The notes beneath the pieces were generated by a model that was given only the letters and a program-made list of their open reading frames with translations, did no database searches and was not told where the DNA came from. From assembly GCA_047495785.1 (NCBI GenBank), contig JBLDXI010000013.1, positions 4,154,001 through 4,218,000 of the forward strand: DNA of 64,000 nucleotides, read 5' to 3'. Shown here one piece after another: positions 1 through 11,155 of this stretch (position 1 is its first letter; each line of letters begins with the position of its first letter). Origin of the DNA: Lepidodermella squamata. Its lineage: Eukaryota > Gastrotricha. A program made the position numbers and the translations under genes.

Positions 1-3000
1 AAGGATCATGGGCGCCAAATATATCGGACGACGGCCTAAAAACGGCGTGGAATGTGGTTGTGGCGATGTTTTCCGTCGGCGGCATGATCGGCAGCATGCT
101 GGTCGGAGTTCTGTCCAACTACCTCGGCCGACGCTACTTCATTTTCGCACTGTCAATCGGCGGAGTTGCTAGCGGCCTAGTTCTAGGCCTTGCCAAAACC
201 GGAAACAGCTATTTAATGCTGGTTCTAGGCCGGTTGATGGTCGGTTTCGTGACTGGGGCCTACACCGGGGTTGTGCCTATGTATTTATCGGAAGTCGCCC
301 CGCTTTCACTGCGAGGCGGCATCGGAGTCGTCAATCAATTAGCCGTAGTTTCTGCAATTTTAATTTCTCAAATATTCGGAATTTCCGATTTGATGGGCAC
401 CGAAGAGTTATGGCCTTTGCTACTCGGATTCACCGCAATTCCTGCCGTTATTCAAACATTCTTAGTATTATATGTGTGCCCGGAAAGTCCGCGATTTTTA
501 TTGATTTCGAAGGAGGACGAAGCTGGCGCCAAGAAGGTATTGCGGTTATTGGCGGGACCTGACGGGATTTACGAGGTTGATGCTCAAATCGACGAGATGA
601 GACGCGAGGCGGCCGAGTTGCGGCGCGAGGAAGTTCTCACCGTGCGAGATCTCTTTAAACGACGCGAACTGCTGTGGCCACTTTTCATTGCCGTTGTTAT
701 GCAACTCAGCCAGCAGCTTTCAGGAATTAATGGCGTAAGTCAACCTATGCGCAATACATAAAAATATGGAAATTATGCGATGATAAAAAAATTACACCTT
801 AATTTTATTTTCCAAATTATGCATGTTCATTTTTAATTTTCCTATTGTTTTAATCGTCTAAACCTTCAAACCTATGGGCGAAACTAGGTGCATACATTTT
901 GGTGGACATATCAGCTGTAAAAATATTATTCGCTTTGGGATGACGAGAGAATAATTGCCTGAGAAGCTTTGCGTATTAAATTGAGCAAATAATGGACGCT
1001 ATGTTTTTTTAGTTTTCTCCTCCGCTTTTCTTTTATGTAAAAAATTAGAAATTCGGTGCTTAAATTGTTGTCTTAACGGAAAAATAAGAAATTGGAATAT
1101 TAGAAAAAACCAGGACAAAATTAAGCAAAAAATTATAGTAAATTGGAAAATCTTGATGAAAATGTCGACCTTCATCCATTTTGGACTGCTACTATTGAAT
1201 AATTGAATCAGTTGCGTAATTGTTTTCAATTGTGATTGACGCCCAGAGCAATTGCTCCGAATTACTGAATGGGTATTCAATGTTTGCCATCGATTACTAG
1301 TTCTATTTTCGCTTGGTCGTTAAGGTTTAGTTTGTCCGCAAGAAAATGCCTCGGCCAAAGTTTGTCGCCGCTTTTGTGGCATTTGCATCGATATTTCTTT
1401 CCAAGGCCAACTATATGGCTTCTTTTTTCCGTCCTGATTCAGATAATATCAGTAGGTTTGAGGCGAATTGGGCATTTTTCCTCGTGCATTTGGCCTGTGG
1501 GTAATTCCCAAGGAAGCATTTTCCATGTTTGAAACAAGGAGCCATCGCCTGCTTAGTGTTGTATCTTGTGAAATATGGAGCGAAATGCAGCTTTTCCATC
1601 GTGCAATGTCGTTATTGGGTGTAAAAAGGCTAATTCATTTCGAACATTGTAGAACATCTCTTTCGTCACCGAACCAAAGCTGATAAGGGGCTTCATAGCC
1701 AAAAGTTTGCTTGCATTAATGTTGAAGCGCAACGCCAACGTTACCATCCTATTGAGGATAGTAGCGGTTGACACGAAACGTGATAATCTCGACAGATTTC
1801 GCGGCTGAGTTAGAGAATAATTAGTGAAGGCTCTTGAATTCTGTCTTTCGCCTGCGTTTAAAGTTCGCTGTTTTAAACGTTTTCGTGAGATGATTCGTAC
1901 GCTTTCGCGTTGGAAGTAGATTAACCGATGGAAGTTCCGCCTCGATTACTCCGAACCCTTCATATTCGACCGACAATTTGGCGTGCTTAATTTTGGCACC
2001 ATTCATAATGTTGCAGTATGGTGCATCGCCTCGGGCCGCGCTTTTCCCCGTTATCACCGAAGGCAATGGTTGAAGGAAAATTTGTTCCACCTGAACCCCA
2101 AACCTCCAGTCAATTTACTGGGGTCAGAATTTATCGTCGGCACCCAGAATAGCTTGCATGGAACGTCAGAATCAGAGTCAAAAGAGTCCTAATACACATT
2201 GGCGCATTTTTCGCGATATTTAAAGCGTGTTTCCAGTGTAAACGGAATTATTGTTTCTGTTTCTTCAAGTCATTTTTATTGGGTCTTAATTTTTATGAAA
2301 CAAATTCGAAAAGGTCATTTGCCCTAAGATGCATTTTCAAGATTTTCGTGGAATTTTTTCTTGATAATATACAATTCTGCGTAAGGCTCATCATGGCTTG
2401 ATGATTTATCAAAAATCAATCGTTTAGTGTGAAGTTTTTGAAAATTGATTCCATTGAATGATTTTTGAATTCAATTCCTTTTGAAATATTCATTTATTGT
2501 TCAATGTTCTTTCAGATTTTCTACTACAGCTCCTCAATATTCCAAAACAGCGCGGGTCTGTCGCCGACAGAAGCGCAATGGGCGACAATAGGTGTTGGAG
2601 GCACCATGGTAGTATTCACCCTGGTGTCTATCCCCCTCATCGACCGGCTCGGTCGCAAAGTTCTCCACAGCATGGGCCTCGGCGGCATGCTGTTCTCTGC
2701 CGTTTGCGTAACAATTTTCCTGAGCTTCCCCGAGGTGGCGTGGACTGGCTATGTCGGCGTCGCTTTCTGCCTGCTCTTCGTCTGCGCTTTCGCCATCGGC
2801 CCCGGCTCGATTCCGTGGCTGATAACAGCGGAGTTGTTCGTGCAATCTACGCGGCCGCCGGCTATCGCCATCGCCACTTTCGTCAACTGGTCAGCTAATT
2901 TTGCTGTCGGATTGGGTTTTGAACCTATTCAGGTATAGCTTTCTCATTAATTGATCTTTTTTTAATTTCAAATACCGATTGGGAATTTTTTATGGAAATT

Positions 3001-6000
3001 CTATGGAATTGAAAAATCAATCCTAGATATTACTGTATAACCTACTTCTACTATGTGTTAGGAGTGCATACTAGCTCTAAATTCATTAAAATATGGGTTT
3101 TTAAAGTGGGATCTTCAATTTCAAGTCGCTATCGATTTTGAAAATCAGTGATTCTTCCGACCGACATCAGCAGCCTTGGAAGCCAGCGTGAAATAGTATA
3201 TCTATTCGAGGGTACCATGTAGCTTGATCACGTCAAAAGCTTTTGACGTTAATGATCAAGCCTTGATGTTGTGCATTATGGCCGAAAATTAATGACATTT
3301 TCAGGTCAAATAATTGTTTCCTACAATATTTTCATCAAAAAGAGAATGAAAATGTCGAGACACGCAGCAATAGAATTAGGCGTAATCACAACCAGCTGAG
3401 TAGCCCATCAGCTCAACTAGCCAGAATAGCCCAACGACTTAGTTACATGCTTGACAATGCCAGTGATAGGGCCTTCACCCCAAGCCATCTTTTGATAACA
3501 AATCCTACCAACGACTTTTTGGTCGAATAGCGTCTCCGTAGGATCTTCGCGTCGCAGCTGGGCAGACTTCATGTGGATGGTGATTTTTGCAAGGGATGAA
3601 TCGTTCACTCTAAGTTTCTTGCACACTGAGCACGTGCATTTCCTGGTTTTTTTGCTTTGACTTAACTCGGTTCTTTGCATTTCAGCGATAGTGATAGTAG
3701 TCGAAAAAGGAAATTATACAGTGCAATTTTTACATTTTTGAGATTTATTCAAGCATTAAAGATTAGTTAAAAGGTGGAGGCTAACAACACCCCCGTAGAG
3801 GGGCCACTCGGTTTTCCGGGATAGCGTTTGTGAATAGTAGTGTGAATCCAAACAGAGGATTGTGCTCCGGAGGAATATCACTGCTCTTCAGCTTTTCGAA
3901 AGTCTCTTTATCCAACAGCTCTCCAGCTCTTTCCCAATTGATCTCCGATGATATCTGTGAAGCGGTCTGAAGCATATTAAATACAGTCAACGTCACATTA
4001 CAATGAAATGTACTCACTGGAATCGAGAAAGGTTTTCAACTTGTTTTTGATAGCATCGCTATGCTTGAAATGGACAGCCATCTCTGAAGCAGGTGGGTGG
4101 TTCGAGTACCCCTTAATAGACTCAACGACTACGACCAACGTCACAGAGCCCTCCTTGATTCCGGAATGAATGAGATAATACCTAAAATTATTACCCACTT
4201 ATTTGAGCGTATGGAGTCAGAGCCTGAACGGACCGATGGCCAGTCACCTTAATAATTTCGGTTTCGGGCATTCCATCATCGAGCATAGCTGTCACGGAGG
4301 TGGCACGGAGACAATGATTGGTGTCTACCAGTGTTCCGATTTTTGCCCACTGGACCACGCTCAGTGGCAGACACAAAAAATATTCCTTATTAAAACCGTT
4401 GAGAAAAGGGGTAGGGGTATAGTTAATCGGCGTACACTTTCAAGACCTTATGAAGCCAGCCAGGTTTAGGGATTTCTCAGGTTAAAAATTCGTAATTTTC
4501 GGGGCTTTTATATCGAATATTGAAGCTTGAGGCCGGCTGACGAAAATCCGCGCGCTGACTAAAATTACTAAGCAGGCAATATACTATAATTATCGAATTT
4601 CCGAATGATGACCTGTCAAATTGGCGTTACATTGGAATTTAGGTACTTGGCTTTAGTAAGCATTTACTGCGCAAGAAAACGTCCAACCTTCAAGCGGAGA
4701 CAATCCTCACCAAGTCGATCCTCTGCCCTTCAGAGCCAGCTACCACACCGACGATTTCCAGCGTCCATTAACCACGGGGCACCCGTGAAACCGTGGTAAC
4801 TATGCGCGGTAATCGTTATTTCTGTGCGACTAGCATTTCCAGGGGCCGGACCTTCGGCATGGCCATCCGATCTTGTAGTCCTGTTGAAAAAAATGAAGCA
4901 ACCACAAAGAATGCCAATTTCATGAAAACAGTAAACTTGACTGAGTAATCAAGTCGCTGTTCCATGGAGTTCCGATGTCAACAACATAATTGGGCGTAAC
5001 GTCCTTGAACCCAAGTGAAGTGAAGGAGAGGCATTTGTATTTCCGATCGTTTGAGTCGAATGATGATCGAATTGTCCGCTAAGGCTCTTTTATTGGATCT
5101 AGCAACACTTGACCGTGCTGACAACAGAGCGAACATTTTCATGAAGCTTCGAGGTATGGAGCCATGGCAGATCCAACTTTAGGTTTCCAATTCTTTCTGT
5201 TGATAACTGGTGGTAGTGCAGACGGTTGAACATAATCCGGGTTTACGCGCATAACCGGGTCGAAAAAATCAAAGTCTTCTGGAAAGTCTTGCGCCATTTG
5301 CGCTTCATAGTCCACATCCACTATAGTAGCAAACTCTCTAATAGCTGTAGGAGCCACCGGGATACTGGGAAAACCGGGAAAAACGAAAAATCTCACCCCA
5401 TCCTTATCTGCTGTAATTTATTTTTTCACCTGAAATCTGATTATAAATGAAAAATGTTTCAATTTCAATTAGAATGCACGATCTTAATATCAATAATTCA
5501 CAAATTCACAAATTCACAAATTCCACCGTTTTTTTGGGTCGTCTGTGTTGCTAAAAGTATTTATTTTATTTTATTTGCTATAAAATAAAAAGTATTTATA
5601 ATTAAAAACGATTTCAGTTTGAGTCGTAGCTAAAATCTTAAAAAATTATCGTGAAAGGTAGCCGGGAAAATCATGTTTTTTAGATATTTTTAAGATGTTT
5701 TTTTCAATAATTAAAAAAAAATTGAATTTGTATACAATATAAATTTATAAAAAAATAAATGAATAAGTTTGAAATTTTAATTAACTAAAAATTTAATCTT
5801 TGTTTAGAGAGCAATCGGTCAGTATGTATTCGTCATTTTCTCGGTGCTGTTGCTGATCTTCCTGATATTCACGCTCTTGCTGGTACCCGAGACGAAAGGC
5901 CGCACAGTGCAAGAAATCGTGGCTCTATTCTCGTCCCGAGGAGGCCAAAGCAACGCGGCGTATTCGACGGGAAGTTCGCCGAAACCGGACGAGGAGAGCC

Positions 6001-6161
6001 CGCCCAAGTACACCGAGCAGGAAGATATAGGCATCCCCGAGCCAGTTAAACACTTGCTACTCGTTAGTGGTGACGGCAGCACCGAAGCAGTCGAGAATAC
6101 TCACCTGCAGAATGGCCAAAGAAACAACAATCACAATTACCTCACGGCGACTCAGTTATGA
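1..6161 (+). CDS. SLC2A: Class I GLUT-type facilitated sugar transporter (5' end outside window)
   Basis: Facilitative hexose carrier of the major facilitator superfamily in the plasma membrane. The reading frame is already open at base 3, so the start codon and first membrane helix lie upstream. Exons in view: 3-734, 2516-2932, 5808-6161, all joined in phase 0. Visible family motifs in order: GRRYF after helix 2, a VPMYLSEVAP stretch, PESPRFLL in the large central loop, QQLSGIN in helix 7 (the QLS triplet marks glucose-type class I GLUTs), GRK, GPGSIPW in helix 10, and PETKGRT after helix 12. About 500 residues are visible, close to the full family length. The cytoplasmic tail after PETKGRT is long (about 90 residues) and hydrophilic. 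The two introns are unusually large (1.8 and 2.9 kb) and hold transposon remains. An AATAAA at about 6667 fits the 3' end. Confidence 0.93.
735..2515 (+). other. GLUT intron 1 (1.78 kb)
   Basis: Starts with GTAAGT and ends in TTCTTTCAG. It holds the antisense LINE-like fragment listed separately at 1553-1800. Otherwise it is AT-rich and no host exon was recognised. A weak antisense open stretch at 1821-2090 may belong to the same transposon. Confidence 0.75.
1553..1800 (-). mobile_element. Possible non-LTR retrotransposon reverse-transcriptase relic
   Basis: The antisense translation has a stretch reading roughly ALRFNINASKLLAMK. This resembles the part of LINE reverse transcriptases just after the YADD motif, where a sequence like L-x-INA-x-KT-x-VM is usual. 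The key KTK is not intact and no catalytic YADD is visible next to it, so this is at best a decayed fragment. Short open frames either side on the same strand may be more of it. Confidence 0.3.
3222..3261. repeat. Near-perfect 40-bp palindrome
   Basis: The centre, CGTCAAAAGCTTTTGACG (3231-3248), is a perfect 18-bp palindrome. It is flanked by GCTTGATCA on the left and, after a TTAA spacer, TGATCAAGC on the right. The sequence could form a hairpin. It could be a transposon footprint or a dimeric binding site; nothing here decides. Confidence 0.6.
3781..4198 (-). pseudogene. Antisense open blocks downstream of the tyrosine recombinase
   Basis: Two open blocks follow the recombinase on the minus strand: one from 4198 to about 4018 ending at a GTGAGT donor-like site, and one from 3966 (after ATGCTTCAG) to a stop at 3781. 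The second is acidic then hydrophobic, with a PPEHNPLFGF stretch. The splice-like signals would remove a 51-bp intron, but the phases I read do not keep both blocks in the same frame. They may be the degenerate 3' part of the Crypton-like gene or unrelated debris. Confidence 0.25.
4191..4437 (-). mobile_element. Crypton-like tyrosine recombinase, C-terminal fragment
   Basis: The translated block contains TNHCLRATSVTAMLDDGMPE followed by a TGHRSV motif and then a PYAQ. This is the C-terminal catalytic part of a tyrosine recombinase: the H-x-x-R box (here NHCLRAT), the GH(R/K)S box, and a downstream Tyr as nucleophile. The NHCLRAT wording is typical of animal Crypton transposases and the host proteins derived from them. 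Only the last third of the domain is visible. No first catalytic Arg region was found upstream, and the frame is closed by a stop at the 5' side. It lies antisense inside a host intron. Most likely a truncated Crypton copy; a short host-used exon is less likely. Confidence 0.55.
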
Positions 6162-9106
6162 GATAATATGGAGAATTGAAGTATTGAAAAATGTTTTCGC
6201 CTGGAGCTTATCTCGCTACGCTATAAATTGCATCAAATATACATACACGAAAAACAATCATTTTCATTCGTAAATTTCCGATTTGATTTTCATATGCCAC
6301 CGTTCTTCATTTACTGCAATGCGACTAATACTGGTGATACAGTTCATTGGTTGGCCACGTTTTTTTCAATAATATACATGTATTCGAACAGTTTTCCGAG
6401 TAAATACGATACGCCTTCCTGTTCATTTCATCTGCTTTATTTGTTAGATACAAAAAATTATGTGAAATACTATATTAGAAAAATGAGAATATATATATAT
6501 TTATGAGTTATGAAGCTATAAAACGGTGCGGAGCCGCCTTAATGTTGCGTGCATTTTAGTTTTGTTGTGACTCGGAGACAGGAGGATGAAAGTGCCAACA
6601 TTCGTAGGTTGTTTTTATAAGACTACGATGTGACGGAATCATTTCTTAATCAATTACACGAAGAAAAATAAAGATGAATGACTTGAAGACTCGCTCTTTT
6701 TTCAAGGATCGCAATCATTTTTGGCATTCTAGTATAACTCCGAGTTGTAGAAATTTGCTGAAACAATATTTGTACCGAAATGAGGCAGATGCTGAGGCTG
6801 GGCAAAGTTGGAAATAAAATTATCGCAACTGTTAGAGAGTTGGCTTATATAACCAGAGTTCCGATAATCACGCCCACAAATTTCGCTTTTTATCACCAAT
6901 TTGTGTCAAGTGAGAAATAGGTATGTCACTCTCCAGAAAATCTTGGTTTCATTTTGTTGATGGGTAACAGTCAAAAATCAGTTACGGATTTCGGCGTTCG
7001 GCAAGCTATATAGCTTAGATAGTCAGGAAATGCCGGCTGTCTAATAACTTGATAGGTTGTGGAACTAGTTTTTTATTGTTAAATTTGTTGTTACCAGTAA
7101 GGAGGGTTACTAAATGATAAATGAGGTGCGTAAACTAGCGTGGGTATTTATTTGCAGCGGCATGCGGGGTATGCGGTATGCCGTGGGCCTGACTTGAGTA
7201 TGCTGACTTGCGGCACTGCCCAGAGCTGATATTTTTACATTTTTGCGACAAGGGAATGGAAGGAATAGTTTCTGTTATTCACCTGCGAAGTTGGAGAAAG
7301 CCCTCCAATAAATCGATGAGGAAGTGTTAAACTTGTTCAAGGGAGCACCTAGCGTTACTCTCTGAAATTTTTGAAAAATTTAACCTTTAGCTTTCAGCTT
7401 CTAGTTGCTGTTACAGCATTCCTCGTTTTTTAGGCGCCCTAAAATACTAAATTTCTCCAAAAAACCTGGTTTTCGACTTCCTTTTGTCGAGCGGTCTCAT
7501 TACTCAAGACTAAACTTTAAGATGGCGTATTTTTTATATTGCAAATCGGAAATTTTCTAGGCCTAGGAAGAGCCTGCATCGAAAATTATTCTGCATAGGT
7601 ACCTAAAAGTGTACACGCTTAAAAAGTTGACGGCTCCAGAGGCTTTTGCTGTTGAGTAAATATTATGCGGATAAATCTGTTATTTGCATGCGCTTTTTAT
7701 TGTCGCAATTGGCGTGAGGAATGATTGTGATCTCACGTCAGAATTCTCACGGTATAAGAAAAAATCACCAATATTTTTTTCCCTATTTTTTTAATCAGGC
7801 TTGCAAATATTTTTCTCACAGTTGACCAACAATCAACAATAATATAGCCATTGCGTGGAAATCGCGAAGAAGAAAACTAGCCTTTCGTTATAATTTCAAA
7901 ACCGCTCGCGGGTGCGCACGGCAACAGAAAGGTAGCACAAAGGTGCCGGTGAGCGCTGATGCGTGTTTTTGTCATTTCTGCGGTTGAAACAATGGTACAT
8001 ATAGGTAAGCTCATATCGCAACAACAGTTGTTTTTCACAGGCGCGCGCTCGCGCTCAGAAGTGAGAATATATATCATACTAAAATAATAATAACCGAAAC
8101 GAGAAGATAATTATCCGCGCACTAGAACGGAAATGAGCGGACACGCAAAAATATTATTTTTCCGCTGTTTCCATACATCATGTCTCTGCTGTTCCCAACA
8201 TAACAAACACACGAGCCGCTCGTGGTATTATTTTATTCACCCTGTATATAAGCAATATTTTGACATCATTTCCCGACCGCATGATCACTGCTACACACAG
8301 GTACTTGTCGTTCCGCTCGTTTTGCCGGCCATCCGTGGTTTTTCTCTCATAAACTGGTACACATTTCTATTTTGCCATCTGTGTGTTTGTCAACAGAGTG
8401 TATTTTTGCGGTAATAATTACGCCGTTTCATATGATACCGATATGTATGTAATATACACACTTACTTGCCCGTGGTCAGCGTGAGAGCGAGCGAGCGCAC
8501 GGCCCGCCGCTTTTTGGGCGCTCATCGCCGCCGCATTGTCTTCCCGACTATTTAATTTACTCACGTATTTTTTTACCGCAAAATCGAGAGGCCCGCAAAA
8601 TAATCATGCGCAATATTTTATTAACTATTTCTCGGTTAAACACTCTTACAAAATTTTCAGCGAGCAAAAGGCACCTGCTGTATATACGCACATGTGTGAA
8701 AAATTTGTTGTTTACCGCGACACGAAAAAAGTACCATTCTATACCCGAACCATATACGCTATAGCTGACAGCGCCAATAAACAGCGTGACACTTTTTGCG
8801 CCGCCATTTCCGCTGTGAACCCGTTGTTGTGTGTTGTTATCACTGCGCTACGACCCCGCGTTGCAGCAAGAAATTTTTCTTCATCCTCAGCTTTATTTAT
8901 TTGCTTTGAATTTTCACTTCGCCAGGTATATTTTTCCACCTTTTTTCCAAGGTTTTTTGCGCCTCACGCTTTGACCTACTAGTTGCAAAACCGCCCGCTT
9001 TTTAGGACGCAAAAAGAAATATTATTTTCGGCCACGCTGCAAATGTTCAACAGGTGAGCGAATGGCAAATAAATTATTTATTTATGCGTTTTTATTATTT
9101 CATCAG
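6162..9106. other. Intergenic gap, no confident gene
   Basis: It begins with the GLUT 3' UTR (AATAAA near 6667). Beyond about 7.8 kb the base composition changes: CG-rich bursts such as GCGCGCGCTCGCGCTC near 8040 alternate with AT-rich stretches. A 148-codon open frame at 8536-8982 has no recognisable domain and an amino-acid make-up typical of chance frames. I see no RNA gene. It may be upstream regulatory DNA for the next gene. Confidence 0.6.
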
Positions 9107-9212
9107 GCAATATAATAATGCCGCTGGGTGACTGGTCGAAATCGGTAAGAATGAGCCGATGGCTATTGCCAGCATCCGCCGTAGCTGCTGCTATTCTATT
9201 ATCCACCTTAAT
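9107..9212 (+). other. Possible orphan 5' exon encoding a signal-anchor
   Basis: An acceptor (TTATTTCATCAG at 9095-9106) precedes an ATG at 9118, and a strong GTAAGT donor follows at 9213. A second acceptable donor (GTAAGA) lies at 9145. The 95 coding bases give a short basic N-terminus and then a hydrophobic run, WLLPASAVAAAILLSTL, which looks like a signal anchor. A donor at 9054 (CAACAG/GTGAGC) would make a 53-bp 5'-UTR intron. The phase would allow joining to the SGNH gene at base 11164 to encode Ile, but the acceptor there is poor. It could be an alternative first exon of that gene or of an unseen gene. Confidence 0.35.
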
Positions 9213-11155
9213 GTAAGTTTCTAAATTTAATTGCCTTATATAGCGCAATAATTTTTCGCTGAATAAATATCAAATCAGCGAATTATGTATTTAAATTTCA
9301 TTAATTTTTAATTTAATATGTGATCAGTGGTAACTAAGGACGCTTTGGATAATTGCGCGCTTACATTTCAAGACCAAATTGAAACAAAATTGTGTTGCAA
9401 GCTGTCGGATTTTTTTCTGGGATTTTCTTTGAAAAATTAAGAGCACATTTATTCATCACGATTTTTTTCTGCGTTCATGACAAATTTCGCGTTTTAATTT
9501 TGTCCCTCTTGCGTTTTGAGCAAATATATAAGCAAAAGCTGTTGAACCCAGGTAGGTATCACCAGCATCTTCGAGACGTGCCTTAGCGCAGGTGATGTGG
9601 CCGAGACTGCTTTTTCGAAGTGATAGCGCACGCTTCAGGACGCGCACTTGCGCCTCGGCGGGTAGGTATAATAAAAGTTGTTTGCGAACCTTTTGTGTAA
9701 CAAAATTAGGTGCGTTGCAATATTATACGCATCGTTTTCAAGAGCAGAAGAAGCCCTCGCCTTTGCGTATAGCTCTATAATCGGACCGCCCTCACCTAAT
9801 GCCTATACACGTCACCTGGCGGCTCTTCTCGAGAATAAGAACAAAGTCCGTGGCAATGAGAGGCTGATGACATATTTTTATTTGTACGCACCCTGTAATA
9901 TACTGCTTACATATAATAGCGAAAATTCATCGGCATTGCCCGCGCCATAAAAATAAAATGCCTTGTAACAAATACGCATTGGCTATTTTTGCGTTTTATA
10001 GTAGTTCAATTGACTTCCGCTAACTGCAATTTCCGTCCGCGAGCGCGAAAACAATGGCGGGTGACTACAACACAAAAAAGGGTGTGCAGTGCGCGTTTTT
10101 CGCGCAAATACCGTTTCGCTTGTTTTATATGCAAGGTGCGATATTAATATTATATACATGTTGTTTTTTTATTAGAGCAACGGCCATAAGTTGACCTACC
10201 GGAACTAATTTCTGGCGTAAAGGCGATGAGCGAACAACACGCCCGACACGCTTTTGTGGTGACACACCCCCGGCTTGCATGTTTTTCGCCGCAATTACTA
10301 CTACCTGGCGCCAATGCATGGCTTTTCTGCTGCTGTAGGGTAATAGGACAGCAATAATATTAACGAGCGCGCATCCTCACTCCCGCTCACTCCCGCTCGC
10401 GCGACAGAACTATGTTTGCGCGTTGTCGCGCGCATGTGTCTGGTTGTGGCGCGCGCTTTCGAAAAGTAATATCTATCATTTGAGGCGCCAATTGTTTACC
10501 TAATAATATATAGGCGAGAGAGGGAGAGCTAGATAGAGACAGGGGCACTTATTTCGAAAAATCATCTCATTTCTCGGCACCGGCTCTTGATATGCCTCGA
10601 CCACTTACAGACATTTACACATATATAGGCGAGGGAGGGAGAGAGAGCTCGGCTCATGACGCGCGCTGCCACCTGCTTCTCATTCATTTTTGCATGAATT
10701 ATAAATAACAATAATATCAGACCTATAGCTTCCTAAAAATACTGTGTGTGTATTCCCTATCTTCATTTGTCGATGAAGGTTACGTTGTTTGTTATACGCT
10801 GTTGTGCAAAAACACAAAAACCAACCTATCCCCTTTTGCCGCTAATAGAAAAATATTAACAAATTAATATATAGACACCCTATACCTATAATAATGCCGA
10901 TACAATTAGCCGTGTTAAGCGGCTACATTAATTGTAAATGCATATTATTTTCCCTGAGCATCTGATCAAATAACAACACAATAACAAGTATCCATCATAT
11001 TTCCTATAGATATCAATTTCCTCACACAATACTTAATTGAAAATTTTGTGCTTCCCTATTGTGAATTGTCGAATTTTATAGACATTTTTTTAGCTGACAC
11101 AATTTTTCTTGAAAAAAATGGAGGAAATATGTTGACTATATTCTTCCACATGTGA
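9213..11155. other. Gap with GAGA-rich and CG-rich blocks
   Basis: No coding exon was recognised. The 10.37-10.65 kb part holds repeated CTCACTCCCGCTC units and two related GAGA blocks (listed separately). Short CA- and TA-rich stretches alternate with CG-rich ones. The look is of regulatory DNA, but that is inference. Confidence 0.5.
10508..10650. repeat. Two copies of a TATAGGCGAG + GAGAGGGAGAG block
   Basis: ATATAGGCGAGAGAGGGAGAG at 10508-10528 recurs with small changes as ATATAGGCGAGGGAGGGAGAG at about 10623-10643, roughly 115 bp downstream. Both are followed by GCT or GAGCTC. The purine tracts resemble GAGA-factor sites. The pair may be a local duplication or a pair of regulatory elements. 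Confidence 0.45.

Larger units (their letters stand above)
2933..5807 (+). other. GLUT intron 2 (2.87 kb) hosting antisense transposon-like exons
   Basis: Bounded by GTATAG and TTTGTTTAG. The middle part contains several antisense open stretches (3417-3680, 3781-3966, 4018-4198, 4191-4437, 5139-5396), the clearest being a tyrosine recombinase end. The last 400 bp are very AT-rich. A 40-bp palindrome lies at 3222-3261 and a short AATTCACAA tandem repeat near 5495-5525. Confidence 0.7.

Noticed and set aside
4090-4115. GGTTCGAGTACCCC as a tRNA B box
   Set aside because: No A box at a suitable distance upstream and no acceptor stem.
4740-4870. Minus-strand stretch with an HSYHGFTGAPWL-like word resembling the active-site region of a viral-type serine protease
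   Set aside because: Only about 50 open codons, no other protease motif around it; too weak to call anything.
8536-8982. 148-codon open frame in the long gap
   Set aside because: No domain, no signal peptide or splice-compatible neighbours, odd composition rich in Phe and Cys; probably chance.
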